In this document: positions 34,038 through 42,163 of the stretch, piece by piece
Position numbering within the stretch: position 1 is the first letter of the stretch
How the letters are laid out: every line of letters starts with the position of its first letter
Assembly: GCF_030403745.1 (NCBI RefSeq)
Contig: NZ_JAQMWP010000016.1
Span: forward strand, 124,001 to 188,000
Length of the DNA stretch: 64,000 nucleotides
Direction: 5' to 3'
Source: Streptomyces sp. S.PB5
GTDB taxonomy: Bacteria > Actinomycetota > Actinomycetes > Streptomycetales > Streptomycetaceae
The notes under the pieces: model-generated
Told to the model about the DNA's origin: nothing
Seen by the model: the letters and a program-made list of their open reading frames with translations, nothing else
Databases searched by the model: none
Translations under genes and position numbers: made by a program

Positions 34038-34889
34038 GTGCCCGGCTCGTTCTTCTCGGAACTGGGCAAACGACTCGCTGAGCGGTGGCTGACCTCCCTG
34101 ATACTGCCCGGCCTGCTCTTCGTCGTCGCCGCATGGAGCGCCGGCGTACTCGGGAACCGGCGCGCTCTGGACCGAGCGCGGCTGCTCGACGCAGCCGAGC
34201 AGTCCATGAAGCCATTGGAAGCGGGCACCGGAAAAGCACTGGTCACAGTTGTCGCGGCGCTGTTTCTCGCCACGATCACAGGCCTGACCGTGAAGGCCCT
34301 CGCTGGGGCGATCGAGATCATCTGGACCGGACAATGGCGGGGTCCCTTCCGGCCGCTCGGAAGGCACCTCACCAACTGGCGAAGGAATCGCGAGGAACAC
34401 ACCCGGCCCGCCGGCCTCGATGTGCCAGATGGTTACCGTCCGGCCGCCCCGACCTGGATGGGGGATCGCCTCGGTCTGGTCAGGAAGCGCGTGGACACTG
34501 AATACGGATGCTCGCTCGATCTGGCGTGGCCACGCTTGTGGCTGCTCCTGGACGACACCGCACGCGCTCCCGTGAACGATGCCCGCCGCCGTTTGGGCGA
34601 AGCGGCAGCGCTCGCAGCCTGGGGCGTGATGTATCTGTCACTCGGGACCGTGTACTGGCCGGCGGCCGCTGCCGGGGCTTCGGCGTTCCTCGTAGCGTGG
34701 CGTAAGGGTCGGGCCGCAACTGATGCCTTTGCCGCACTGGTTGAAGCAGTGGTCGACCTGAATATTCGTGCGCTTGCCGAAGCCTTGTCCCTACAACCCG
34801 CTCCAGGACGGCTGCCCCGATCGATCGGTGTACAGATCAACGACGTTCTGGACAAGGGCACCTACATACGCACGACACCGCTCGGCTGA
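34038..34889 (+). CDS. Membrane protein paired with the zinc-binding adaptor
   Basis: This 283-residue protein starts at GTG 34038. Four hydrophobic helices are visible: LTSLILPGLLFVVAAWSAGVL, ALVTVVAALFLATITGLTVKAL, then after a 100-residue cytoplasmic-looking loop AAALAAWGVMYLSLGTVYWP and AAAAGASAFLVAWR. No enzymatic motif was seen. Its place directly after the adaptor gene and opposite the CHAT gene suggests a membrane effector or anchor of the same module. The family is not recognised. Confidence 0.7.
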   Translation: MPGSFFSELGKRLAERWLTSLILPGLLFVVAAWSAGVLGNRRALDRARLLDAAEQSMKPLEAGTGKALVTVVAALFLATITGLTVKALAGAIEIIWTGQWRGPFRPLGRHLTNWRRNREEHTRPAGLDVPDGYRPAAPTWMGDRLGLVRKRVDTEYGCSLDLAWPRLWLLLDDTARAPVNDARRRLGEAAALAAWGVMYLSLGTVYWPAAAAGASAFLVAWRKGRAATDAFAALVEAVVDLNIRALAEALSLQPAPGRLPRSIGVQINDVLDKGTYIRTTPLG

Positions 34890-34899
34890 CCGTTCTGCA

Positions 34900-35060
34900 G
34901 GTTTCAAGCGGCGCGGTGACTCGATGCCTTTGCGGGCGATGCGGTGCAGGATGCCGCGCCCGCGTAACCATCGCCGCAGGTGGTCGTAGTCGTATCCCTT
35001 GTCGGCGTGGAGGTTTGCCGGTCTGCGCCGTCGGCGTCCTCGCCGTGGACGTGGTCTTCG
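34900..35060 (-). pseudogene. IS5-family transposase remnant
   Basis: Minus-strand translation gives RRRRRPANLHADKGYDYDHLRRWLRGRGILHRIARKGIESPRRL, the conserved DDE-region block of IS5-type transposases (LHADKGYDY...RGI.HRIARKGIE). Nothing else of the gene remains. The rest of the gap to 35312 has only a 13-base tandem repeat (ACCGGCCGGTCCG at 35118-35143) and the operator at 35253. Confidence 0.75.
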
Positions 35061-35252
35061 ACCTGCGCGGCTGCCCGGTTCCGGCGCGGTCAGCGCGCCG
35101 GTCTTGGCCAGAGCCGAACCGGCCGGTCCGACCGGCCGGTCCGACCCCGTCGTCGCGCTCCGACGCGGCAGCAGCGGCTCATGCCATGCATCTTCGTCGG
35201 GACAGCCGCGCGTCGGGCCACAGAATCTCGGCGGGACTCGAATCCGGTACTC

Positions 35253-35268
35253 TTGAAGAGTTCTTCAA
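35253..35268. promoter_or_regulatory. Putative ArsR-family operator, type TTGAAG-n4-CTTCAA
   Basis: The arms TTGAAG and CTTCAA are perfect and separated by AGTT. The site is 45 bases before the start of the small gene that is coupled to the ArsR regulator. The same arms and spacing recur at 36663. Confidence 0.7.
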
Positions 35269-35312
35269 TTCACTAGTTGCCTTGCTGAGCAGGCCACAGA
35301 AGGAGGTCCGCC

Positions 35313-35492
35313 GTGGGCGGGTTCACCGAGGCCGCGCGCCGGCGGGTCCGCGCGGCGCGCGCCGCGCTCACGACCGCCCTGGAGGCCGAGGACGCCTATG
35401 CGACCGCCGTCGCACAGGACGAACTCGATGACGCTGTGCGCCTGGCGCACCGGCATGGCATCGACGTCGGTGTGGAGGCTGAAGAGGGATGA
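35313..35492 (+). CDS. 59-residue protein translationally coupled to ArsR
   Basis: GTG 35313 stands 5 bases after a strong AGGAGGT. The product is a short helical protein (FTEAARRRVRAARAALTTALEAEDAYATAVAQDELDD..., ending HGIDVGVEAEEG). Its TGA overlaps the ArsR ATG (ATGA). The strong ribosome site, its own place behind the operator and tight coupling support a real gene. The family is not recognised; such short upstream genes can set ArsR translation or act as partners. Confidence 0.7.
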   Translation: MGGFTEAARRRVRAARAALTTALEAEDAYATAVAQDELDDAVRLAHRHGIDVGVEAEEG

Positions 35493-35836
35493 TCAGGGTG
35501 CCGGTTCCGTTGTACGAGGCGAAGGCGGAGTTCTTCCGGATGCTCGGGCATCCGGTGCGCATCCGGGTGCTGGAGCTGCTGCAGGACGGCCCGAAGCCGG
35601 TGCGGGACCTGTTGGCGGAGATCGAGGTCGAGCCGTCGAGCCTCTCGCAGCAGCTGGCGGTGCTGCGCCGCTCCGGGATCGTCACCGCCACCCGCACCGG
35701 ATCGACCGTGGTCTACGAACTGGCCGGCGGCGATGTCGCCGAACTGCTGGCAGCGGCCCGGCGCATCCTGTCCGTGCTGTTGTCCGAACGCCAGGACCTG
35801 CTTGACGAACTGCGACGAACAGAAGCAGCGCGGTGA
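35489..35836 (+). CDS. ArsR-family winged-helix repressor 1
   Basis: This 115-residue protein is a winged-helix ArsR: VPLYEAKAEFFRMLGHPVRIRVLELLQDGPKPVRDLLAEIEVEPSSLSQQLAVLRRSGIVTATRTGSTVVYEL. The recognition helix is EPSSLSQQLAVLRRSG. It has no cysteine, so it is neither an arsenic nor a thiol sensor of the SqrR/BigR kind. It resembles the two others in this window (44852 and 50858). It overlaps the HATPase gene that follows by 4 bases. The ligand or signal is unknown. Confidence 0.9.
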   Translation: MIRVPVPLYEAKAEFFRMLGHPVRIRVLELLQDGPKPVRDLLAEIEVEPSSLSQQLAVLRRSGIVTATRTGSTVVYELAGGDVAELLAAARRILSVLLSERQDLLDELRRTEAAR

Positions 35837-36309
35837 CCGGCGGCGCGCACCGGTTCCGGATGCCGTGGCACCGCGGCCGCCCGGCCGCGGCCATCGAACA
35901 CGCCCGGCCGCCGGTACGGCGGCACATCACCTCGGTGCCGGTGGGACCCGACGCGGTACGCGAGGCCCGGGAAGCGGTGATCGGGCACTTCGCGGAGATC
36001 GGCGTCACTCCCGAGTCCTCCTTCGCTGACGCGGTACTGCTCACGGTCAGCGAGCTGGTCACCAATGTGCTGCGGCACGCCCCGCACTCTCCGCTGATGG
36101 ACGTGGGGATGACGGCCGCGGCCGGTCAGCTGGTCATCAGCGTCGCGGACGCCGAACCACGCCTTCCGGACCTCACCTTGGAGGGCATGGGCGCCGGGCT
36201 GCGGATGGTGGCGGACCTCGCTGCCGACTACGACGGCGAACTGAGCGCCGAGCCCGCCCTCGACCACGAAGGCAAAGTCGTCCTCGTCCGGTTCGAGATA
36301 CCCCTGTAG
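35833..36309 (+). CDS. HATPase_c-type anti-sigma/regulatory kinase
   Basis: This 158-residue protein has an RsbW-like ATP-binding fold. The core reads SFADAVLLTVSELVTNVLRHAPHSPLMDVGM (N box near residues 80-92), then VISVADAEPRLP and GMGAGLRMVADLAADYDGEL (G2). It lacks the spacer histidine of sensor kinases. Streptomyces has many such proteins that phosphorylate or sequester STAS antagonists. The GTG start overlaps the ArsR stop. Partner candidates are the STAS protein at 47805 or genes outside the window. Confidence 0.85.
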   Translation: MTGGAHRFRMPWHRGRPAAAIEHARPPVRRHITSVPVGPDAVREAREAVIGHFAEIGVTPESSFADAVLLTVSELVTNVLRHAPHSPLMDVGMTAAAGQLVISVADAEPRLPDLTLEGMGAGLRMVADLAADYDGELSAEPALDHEGKVVLVRFEIPL

Positions 36310-36341
36310 GCGCACACGGCAGGACGAGAGAAGGCAAGGGC

Positions 36342-36497
36342 ATGGTGAACGACGCCGAGCAGGACACGCCCCGGGATGCGGAGAGCCAGAAGGAACGCGG
36401 TGTCGCACTGCGCGCCGGCTTCTACATCTTCGGCACACACCTGTTCGCCGGCTTCGTGTGGCTGCTCTTCCACCTCGGCGAACACGTCTCGAAGTAG
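36342..36497 (+). CDS. DUF6126-like small membrane protein
   Basis: This is a 51-residue protein. After a charged start (MVNDAEQDTPRDAESQKERGVALRAG) there is one membrane helix, FYIFGTHLFAGFVWLLFHLGEH. Small Streptomyces proteins of this form are classed as DUF6126. It ends the ArsR-HATPase group, 32 bases after the HATPase stop, with GAGAGAAGG-like sequence before ATG 36342. The function is unknown. Confidence 0.75.
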   Translation: MVNDAEQDTPRDAESQKERGVALRAGFYIFGTHLFAGFVWLLFHLGEHVSK

Positions 36498-36662
36498 CGG
36501 AAGCCGACACATCCGCAAGGACCTGTCGGCCCTGATTCCACCCCCGGTCTGCCCTGGCGTGCCGTACTCCTGTCTGGAGACGATCAGGTTTGCCCGTGGG
36601 TGGCCACCACTCCCCCGGACCGCCATCCACGGGACTGCGACACATACGATCATGGGCGCTGG

Positions 36663-36678
36663 TTGAAGTCTCCTTCAA
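36663..36678. promoter_or_regulatory. Putative ArsR-family operator, second TTGAAG-n4-CTTCAA site
   Basis: Perfect arms TTGAAG and CTTCAA around TCTC, 50 bases before the GTG of the SLOG-like gene. Identity of arms and spacing with the site at 35253 suggests that the ArsR at 35489 controls both. Confidence 0.65.
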
Positions 36679-36728
36679 GTGAGCAGTTGCCATGACCGCA
36701 AGGTGACTACGAGAAGGGACGACCAGGA

Positions 36729-37226
36729 GTGATCGCTGTTGTGGGGCATCCCGATCTCACCGCACCGACGCTCGCGCTGCTGGAGGAGGAGCTGCGCGAG
36801 CGGCTGGCCTCCTTCGCCATGGCGGGCAGGGCTGGGCTGGTCCGTGCGGGTCGGGGGCTTCCGCTGGCGTTCGGTCGCGCCGCCCGCGAAGCGGGGCTGG
36901 CCCTGGTGACGGTGCTTCCGGCCCGCAACCGTGTGCCCGCGCCACTGGCCGAGCCCGACGGCAAGGCGGCCGGTGAGCTGCTGCTGTTGTCGGAACAGGT
37001 GCGACTGCTGGAGTACGACCCGAAGAGCCTCAGCTCGTGTGTGACCGCCGACGAGAGGCTGCTGCGGTCCTGCGCAGGCGTCCTGGCGATCTGGGACGGG
37101 TCGCCGTCGAGCGATCGGGACCGGACGGCGCACCTGGTGGCCTTCGCACGGAGTCACGGCCTCGATGTCGAGGTGCTCTGGCCGCGCGGGGCCAGGCATG
37201 AGGCCGACTGTGAGGTGTCGCCTTGA
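36729..37226 (+). CDS. SLOG-like nucleotide-binding protein
   Basis: This 165-residue protein opens IAVVGHPDLTAPTLALLEEELRERL, has ALVTVLPARN in the middle and ends with CAGVLAIWDGSPSSDRDRTAHLVAFARSHGLDVEVLWPRGA. This order (V.GHRDL..., VLP..., LLAVWDG..., GGTA..VA.AR..G..V.V.WP.GA) matches SLOG/DprA-like Rossmann proteins that bind nucleotides. It is shorter than most because the middle part is compact. The glycine pair before TADVVAYAR in relatives is replaced. A dedicated ArsR-type operator is upstream. Confidence 0.7.
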   Translation: MIAVVGHPDLTAPTLALLEEELRERLASFAMAGRAGLVRAGRGLPLAFGRAAREAGLALVTVLPARNRVPAPLAEPDGKAAGELLLLSEQVRLLEYDPKSLSSCVTADERLLRSCAGVLAIWDGSPSSDRDRTAHLVAFARSHGLDVEVLWPRGARHEADCEVSP

Positions 37227-37485
37227 CCACTCCTTCCTCTCCTGGGTGGGCTTCACCCACCAGGCGCTGCCGGTGATCCGTCCGGTCAATCACCTCGTCA
37301 GCGACGAAGGCGGCATCATCATCCGCACGCACGCCGGGGCCGCGCTGCCGACCACCGCGTCGGCGTCGGAGGTGGTGGTGTACGGGGCCGACCGCCTCGA
37401 TCTCGACACCCGCACCGGCTGGAGCGTGGTGGTCACCGGCACCGCCAGCCGCGTGACGGACGCCGAGACGACGGCTGACTACAGG
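37223..37485 (+). pseudogene. PNPOx-like flavin-binding protein remnant
   Basis: The frame contains VGFTHQALPVIRPVNHLVSDEGGIIIRTHAG, VVVYGADRLDLDTRTGWSVVVTGTASRVTDAETTADYRSL. These are the central strands of pyridoxamine-5'-phosphate-oxidase-like proteins (LPxxRPVNHLV...GWSVVVTGxA). The N-terminal helix and everything after DYRSL are missing, and the end collides with the convergent complex gene. Intact relatives are at 48709 and 51947. Confidence 0.7.
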
Positions 37486-38963
37486 TCGTTGCCCGCGTAG
37501 GACAGGTTGAAGCTCTTGTTGGTCAGCGGAAAGTCCGGGACGATCGTGTCCGCCAGCGCCACCGGTAGGGCGGGCCAGTTGAAGAAGGACGGGTCCGCCG
37601 GCTTGACCCGGGCCAGCGTGCCGTCCGGGGCGAGTTCGATGCGGGTGGCGATGGTGCCACGCCAGCCCTCCACGAGTCCCACGCCCGTGCCCGGGCCCGC
37701 ACCGGGCACGGGAGCCGGACCGAGGACGGCTGCAGATGCGGTGAGTCCCTCGGTGAACTGCCCGATCAGGGCGAGGGATACGTCGATCTCCTCAGCGCGG
37801 ACCAGGAAGCGGGCCAGAACGTCACCGCTGTCGTGGACGGGCACGGCGAGCCCCATGTCGTCGTACGGCGTGAAGGGGTGGGCGATGCGTGCGTCGGCGG
37901 CCAGGCCACTGGCGCGGGCGACGTAGCCGAGGCAGCCGATGGTCCGGGCAGCGTCGGTGCGGAGGATGGCGGTGCCGGTGAAGCGGTCGTGGACGGTGGA
38001 GTGGGCGAGGGCGAGGTCGGTGATCTCGCGGATGTCCGCGCCGATCGCCTTCAGGCGCGCGGCGTCGGGCAGGGAGTGCAGGACGGCGCCGCCTGGGACG
38101 ACGCCGCCGCGCAGGAGCCGGTGTCCGGTGATCTCCTCGTTGAGGCGCAGGAGTTGTTCGCGGACGCGTTGGGCGTGGGCGTTGAGGATGCCGTGGCCGA
38201 CGTCGTTGCAGAGCATGCCGAGGTCGGCGACGTGGTTGTGGATGCGTTCCAGTTCCAGCAGCAGGGCGCGGGCGCGCTGGGCTTCGGCGGGGACCTCGGT
38301 GCCGGTGGCCTCTTCGACGGCGAGGCAGTAGGCCAGGGCGTGGCCGACGGCCGTGTCGCCGCTGATGCGTTCGGCGAGCGGGAGGCCGGCCGCGGTCGAG
38401 CGGCCCTGGAAGAGTTTCTCGATTCCTTTGTGGACGAACCAGAGGCGGGCCTTGAGTTTGAGGATGGTCTCGCCGACGACGGAGAAGCGGAAGTGTCCGG
38501 GTTCGATCAGTCCGGCGTGCACCGGCCCGACGGGGATCTCGTAGACGCCGTCGCCCTCCACCTCCAGGAACGGATACGGGCCCTCCTGCTCGCCAAACGC
38601 GGGAGGTGGTCCGGCATCGGGGCGCATCGGGTACCAGCCGCGCGGCCAGTGGAAGTGCCGTACAAGGCGACGTGGGAGTGGGTGGTCGAGGGGGACGATG
38701 CCGAACAGGTCACGCATCTCGCGCTCGAACCGGCCCGCGGCAAAGGAGAGATGGGCGAGGCTGGGTACCTCGGGCCGGGCGGGGTCGAGGCGTACGTGGA
38801 GTTCGGTGCGCGTGTCGGGCGGGCCGGCCACGAACAGGTACACCACGCGTGGCCCCCTCTCGTCGAGGTGCGCGGCGGCCAGGGCGAGCCGGTGGCCCTG
38901 GGTGAGCAGGTCCTCGGCGTGCTGGGTCAGTGTGGCGGGGCTGACCTGGTAGATCTTGCGCAT
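37479..38963 (-). CDS. NuoC/NuoD-like large subunit of an Ehr-type complex (no NiFe site)
   Basis: This 494-residue fusion has a NuoC-like part (residues 1-115: YLFVAGPPDTRTELHVRL, FEREMRDLFGIVPLDHP, FHWPRGWYPM) and a NuoD/HycE-like part (WFVHKGIEKLFQGR, ERISGDTAVGHALAYC, LERIHNHVADLGMLCNDVGHG). In NiFe hydrogenases the first ligand pair is ER(I/V)CGxC. Here it is Ser201 and Thr204 (ERISGDT). The C-terminal CxxC is also absent (NKSFNLSYAGNDL). It therefore cannot be a hydrogenase. Relatives without NiFe ligands are called energy-converting-hydrogenase-related. It is the last gene of a six-gene operon. Confidence 0.88.
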   Translation of the reverse strand: MRKIYQVSPATLTQHAEDLLTQGHRLALAAAHLDERGPRVVYLFVAGPPDTRTELHVRLDPARPEVPSLAHLSFAAGRFEREMRDLFGIVPLDHPLPRRLVRHFHWPRGWYPMRPDAGPPPAFGEQEGPYPFLEVEGDGVYEIPVGPVHAGLIEPGHFRFSVVGETILKLKARLWFVHKGIEKLFQGRSTAAGLPLAERISGDTAVGHALAYCLAVEEATGTEVPAEAQRARALLLELERIHNHVADLGMLCNDVGHGILNAHAQRVREQLLRLNEEITGHRLLRGGVVPGGAVLHSLPDAARLKAIGADIREITDLALAHSTVHDRFTGTAILRTDAARTIGCLGYVARASGLAADARIAHPFTPYDDMGLAVPVHDSGDVLARFLVRAEEIDVSLALIGQFTEGLTASAAVLGPAPVPGAGPGTGVGLVEGWRGTIATRIELAPDGTLARVKPADPSFFNWPALPVALADTIVPDFPLTNKSFNLSYAGNDL

Positions 38964-38967
38964 GGTG

Positions 38968-40530
38968 TCAGTGGTCTCCGATCGCCTGGGCGGCGGCGTC
39001 CAGCAGGTCGGTGAGCGGGCCGGTGGCAACCCCCAGGGCGGCGCAGGCGGCCAGGCCCAGCAGCAGCGGCCATGCGGCAGACGGGTTGTCCTCGGCCGGT
39101 GTTCCCGGTCCCAGCAGCATCCGGGCCGTGCGGGTGGCCAGTGCGGCGAAGGCCACCAGGACGAGCAGCAGCACCGCCGCCGTGGCCCACCCCAGGCCGG
39201 CACCGGCAGCGAACCCGGCGCGTGCGATGCCCAGTTCGGACGAGAAGAGGCTGAAGGGCGGAAACGCCATCAGCGCCGCCACCGCGACCCCGAACGCCCC
39301 CGCCGACGCGGGAGCACTGGCCAGCAGCCCGCGCACCCGGCCGATTCGCGCCGTACCGGTGATCTGCAGAATGCGCCCCGAGGCGCAGAAGGCGACCGAC
39401 TTGGCGAGCCCATGTCCGGCGATGTGCAGGAGGGCAGCGGACAGGGCGAGCGGGCTGCCGATCGCCGCACCGAGGGCGATCAGGCTCATGTGCTCCATGG
39501 AGGAGTAGGCCAGCATCCGCTTGTAGTCGCGCTGGGCCAACAGCAGGCCGACGGCGAGGGTGAGGGTGAGCAGGGCGATCCCCGCCAGCAGGGTCTGGGT
39601 GAAGCCTGGTCCGAGGGCGGCGTCGGCGATGACCCGGTAGCGCAGGATCGCGGCGAACGCGACGGACAACAGCACGCCCGACATCAGCGCGGAGACCGGG
39701 GCGGGGGCTTGGCTGTGGGCGTCGGGCAGCCAGGCGTGCAGCGGGACGAGACCGGCCTTGGCGCCGAAGCCGAGCACGATCAGGGTGATGCCGAGCCGGG
39801 TGACCGCCGGGTCGAGCCGGTCGGCGTGGGCGACCAGGGTGGGCCAGTCCAGCGCCCAGGCTTCGGCGATGCCGGCCTGCCGGGCCGCGTAGTAGATCAG
39901 GACGGTGCCGAGGAAGGCCAGCGCGATGCCGGCCGAGCAGATCACCACGTACTTCCACGCGGCCTCCACCGAGGTGCGGGTGCGGCGGTGCCCGACGAGG
40001 AACGCGGTGACGATGGTGGTCGCCTCGATCGCCACCCACAGCACGCCGAGGTTGGCGGTCACCACGGCCAGGCACATCGCCCCCAGAAACGCCTGGACGA
40101 GTACGTGGTAGCGCCACAGAGCCGGAAGGTGGGCCCGGCCCTCGGCCTGTTCAACAGCCAGGTACCTCGGTGCAAAGGCGCAGGCGATCAGCGCGACGGC
40201 GCCGACCACCAGCAGCATCCACGCGGTCAGCGCGTCCGCGCGCAGCAGCCCGGAGTACGCCGTCCGGGGGCCGTCGGTGACGACGGCCGACGCGAGCAGG
40301 CTCCCGCACAGGAGGATCACGGCGGGTGAGACGAGAGCCGCCCAGTGCGTCGGATGCCGCTGCGGGTCCTGGTCCGGTGCCTGCGCCACCAGGACGGCGC
40401 CCTGTGCTGACACCCGCGCCGCGGGGTGTGCCGGGGCGGCGGAGCGGGTGCGGAGTGCGGCGAGCGCGTACGCCCCGGCCACCAGCAGCGGTACGGCGGC
40501 GGGGGCGGTCAGCAGAACCGTGGCGTTCAT
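38968..40530 (-). CDS. NuoN/HyfF-like proton-pumping membrane subunit
   Basis: This 520-residue protein has about fourteen membrane helices and the antiporter-type core. It has ANLGVLWVAIEATTIVTAFLV (the acidic residue of helix 5), the block GFGAKAGLVPLHAWLPDAHSQAPAPVSALMSG with pump lysine, and QRDYKRMLAYSSMEHMSLIALG with HIAGHGLAKSVAFCASG. It corresponds to HyfF/NuoN subunits. ATG 40530 shares one base with the stop of the preceding HyfE-like gene (TGATG), and 4 bases separate it from the large subunit. Confidence 0.88.
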   Translation of the reverse strand: MNATVLLTAPAAVPLLVAGAYALAALRTRSAAPAHPAARVSAQGAVLVAQAPDQDPQRHPTHWAALVSPAVILLCGSLLASAVVTDGPRTAYSGLLRADALTAWMLLVVGAVALIACAFAPRYLAVEQAEGRAHLPALWRYHVLVQAFLGAMCLAVVTANLGVLWVAIEATTIVTAFLVGHRRTRTSVEAAWKYVVICSAGIALAFLGTVLIYYAARQAGIAEAWALDWPTLVAHADRLDPAVTRLGITLIVLGFGAKAGLVPLHAWLPDAHSQAPAPVSALMSGVLLSVAFAAILRYRVIADAALGPGFTQTLLAGIALLTLTLAVGLLLAQRDYKRMLAYSSMEHMSLIALGAAIGSPLALSAALLHIAGHGLAKSVAFCASGRILQITGTARIGRVRGLLASAPASAGAFGVAVAALMAFPPFSLFSSELGIARAGFAAGAGLGWATAAVLLLVLVAFAALATRTARMLLGPGTPAEDNPSAAWPLLLGLAACAALGVATGPLTDLLDAAAQAIGDH

Positions 40531-41210
40531 CAGTCGTGCAGCTCCCGCAGGTCGTCGATGTCGGTGGTGCCGAACGCCTCGCGCACCCTCGTGGTGAGGA
40601 TCTGCAGCACCAGCACGGCCAGCAACACATCGAAGGAGACGCCGAGTTCGACGATCAGCGGCACTCCGGAGGTGGCCAGGAAGGCGGTGGCGGTGATGCC
40701 GTTGTCCAGCAGCAGGAAGCCGACCACCTGGGCCAGGGCCCGTCTGCGGGTGACCAGGACGAAGAAGCCGATCAGGACGACGGCGAGGCCGACCGGCAGC
40801 GCGCGGGTGGCAGGAGTGGGGTTCAGTTCGGTCAACGGCCGGGCGACGGCGTAGGCCAGTAGCGTGAGCAGCGCCGCGGTCAGCAGGGAGGCGGCGACGT
40901 TGACCAGCGGCTGTGTCTCCCGCACCTCCTCTCGGTGCGCGCGGTCGGCGGTGATCGTGGCCAGGGCGCGGCGGATCAGATACGGCAGGACGCCCGCCCT
41001 CAGCAGTCCGATGCCGATGCCCACGGCGATCAGGTCCCACCGTTCCTCGTACGCGCCGAGCAGGACGGCGATCGCGGCGAGCGCGAGGCCCTGCAGGGCG
41101 AACACCCGCACGATCGCGGCCAGTTCGCGCCGCCACAGCACGATCACCGCCGCGAGCAGGAAGGCCCCACAGGCCAGGTCGAGGAGCTGGGTGTACAGGC
41201 CGTCGCTCAT
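40530..41210 (-). CDS. HyfE-like small membrane subunit
   Basis: This 226-residue protein has six or seven membrane helices (LACGAFLLAAVIVLWRREL, IVRVFALQGLALAAIAVLLG, LVNVAASLLTAALLTLLAYAV, VGLAVVLIGFFVLVTR, VGFLLLDNGITATAFLATSGVPLIVELGVSFDVLLAVLVL). This matches HyfE of group 4 hydrogenase complexes. It overlaps the NuoH-like gene upstream by 4 bases (ATGA). Part of the proton-translocating arm. Confidence 0.85.
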   Translation of the reverse strand: MSDGLYTQLLDLACGAFLLAAVIVLWRRELAAIVRVFALQGLALAAIAVLLGAYEERWDLIAVGIGIGLLRAGVLPYLIRRALATITADRAHREEVRETQPLVNVAASLLTAALLTLLAYAVARPLTELNPTPATRALPVGLAVVLIGFFVLVTRRRALAQVVGFLLLDNGITATAFLATSGVPLIVELGVSFDVLLAVLVLQILTTRVREAFGTTDIDDLRELHD

Positions 41211-42163
41211 GAGGTTCCGCTCAGGAAGTAGGAGGCGGTCACCGCGAGCAGCGCCAGCAGAAAGGACCCGGCGAGCAGTTCGGGCACCCGGAACAGCCGC
41301 ACCTTGGCCCAGAACACCTCGGCCGCCGCCAGCACCGCCCCCAGCACGGCGATCTTGGCCGCGAACAGGACGAGGGCCACCACGAGCACGCTCCACGAGG
41401 CGCTGGTCGCGATGCCCCACGGCACGAACAGCGAGGACAGCAGTCCGAGCAGCAGGGTGAGCCGCATCTGGGCGCCGAGTTCGACCAGGGCGAGATCGGG
41501 TCCGGCGTACTCCAGCACCATCGCCTCGTGGATCATGGTGAGTTCGAGGTGGGTGGAGGGGTTGTCGACCGGGATCCGCCCGGTCTCCGCGAGCACCGCG
41601 ACCGCGAGCGCGGCGGTGGCCAGCAAGCCCGCCGGGGAGGCGAGGCGGGCCGGTTCGTCGACGGCGCCGGAGACGATCGCGGGCAGGTTGGTGGTCCCGG
41701 CCGGTATCGACAGGGCGAACACCGACAGCAGGATGGTCGGTTCGACCAGCGCGGCCACCGTCATCTCCCGGGAGGCTCCCATGCCGCCGAACGCGGTGCC
41801 GGAATCCAGCCCGGCCAGCGCCAGGGCCAGGGTGCCGAGCGCGATCAGCGCCACCACCACGATGAGGTCCGCGTGCCCGCTCACCGGGGTGTCGGTCGAC
41901 AGCAGGGGTACGAGGCCGGCCGCGACCACAGTGGTGGCGACCAGCAGCGCGGGGGCGGCACGGAAGGCGGGCCCGGTGCCCACGGGGCTGATCGGTTCCT
42001 TGCGCAGCAGTTTGCGGATGTCCCGCCACGGCTGGAGCACGCCGGCGCCGGCGCGGCCCTCCAGCCGGGCCCGCACCTGACGCATCCACCCGGTCAGCAG
42101 CGGGGCGCCCGCGCCGACCACGACGACCTGGCCCGCCACGGCCGCGTACCCGATTGTGCTCAT
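41207..42163 (-). CDS. NuoH/HyfC-like membrane anchor subunit
   Basis: This 318-residue protein has eight membrane helices and NuoH landmarks: RARLEGRAGAGVLQPWRDIRKLLRKEP near residue 31 and ETGRIPVDNPSTHLELTMIHEAMVLEYAGPDLALVELGAQMRL near 190. These acidic loops form the quinone-chamber or proton-entry region in complex I relatives. It joins the peripheral subunits to the pump arm. Its start overlaps the HyfB-like stop (TGATG). Confidence 0.9.
   Translation of the reverse strand: MSTIGYAAVAGQVVVVGAGAPLLTGWMRQVRARLEGRAGAGVLQPWRDIRKLLRKEPISPVGTGPAFRAAPALLVATTVVAAGLVPLLSTDTPVSGHADLIVVVALIALGTLALALAGLDSGTAFGGMGASREMTVAALVEPTILLSVFALSIPAGTTNLPAIVSGAVDEPARLASPAGLLATAALAVAVLAETGRIPVDNPSTHLELTMIHEAMVLEYAGPDLALVELGAQMRLTLLLGLLSSLFVPWGIATSASWSVLVVALVLFAAKIAVLGAVLAAAEVFWAKVRLFRVPELLAGSFLLALLAVTASYFLSGTS

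Noticed and set aside
35118..35143. Start of a repeat array or CRISPR
   Set aside because: Only two adjacent 13-base units, no spacers; likely slippage in GC-rich debris.
35489..35836. Arsenic-resistance regulator
   Set aside because: No cysteine pair is present and no arsenite pump or reductase lies nearby; ArsR is only a family name here.
36297..36312. Another CstR operator (ATACCCCCTGTAGGCG)
   Set aside because: Only the left arm fits; the right arm is absent and it lies at the end of a coding region.
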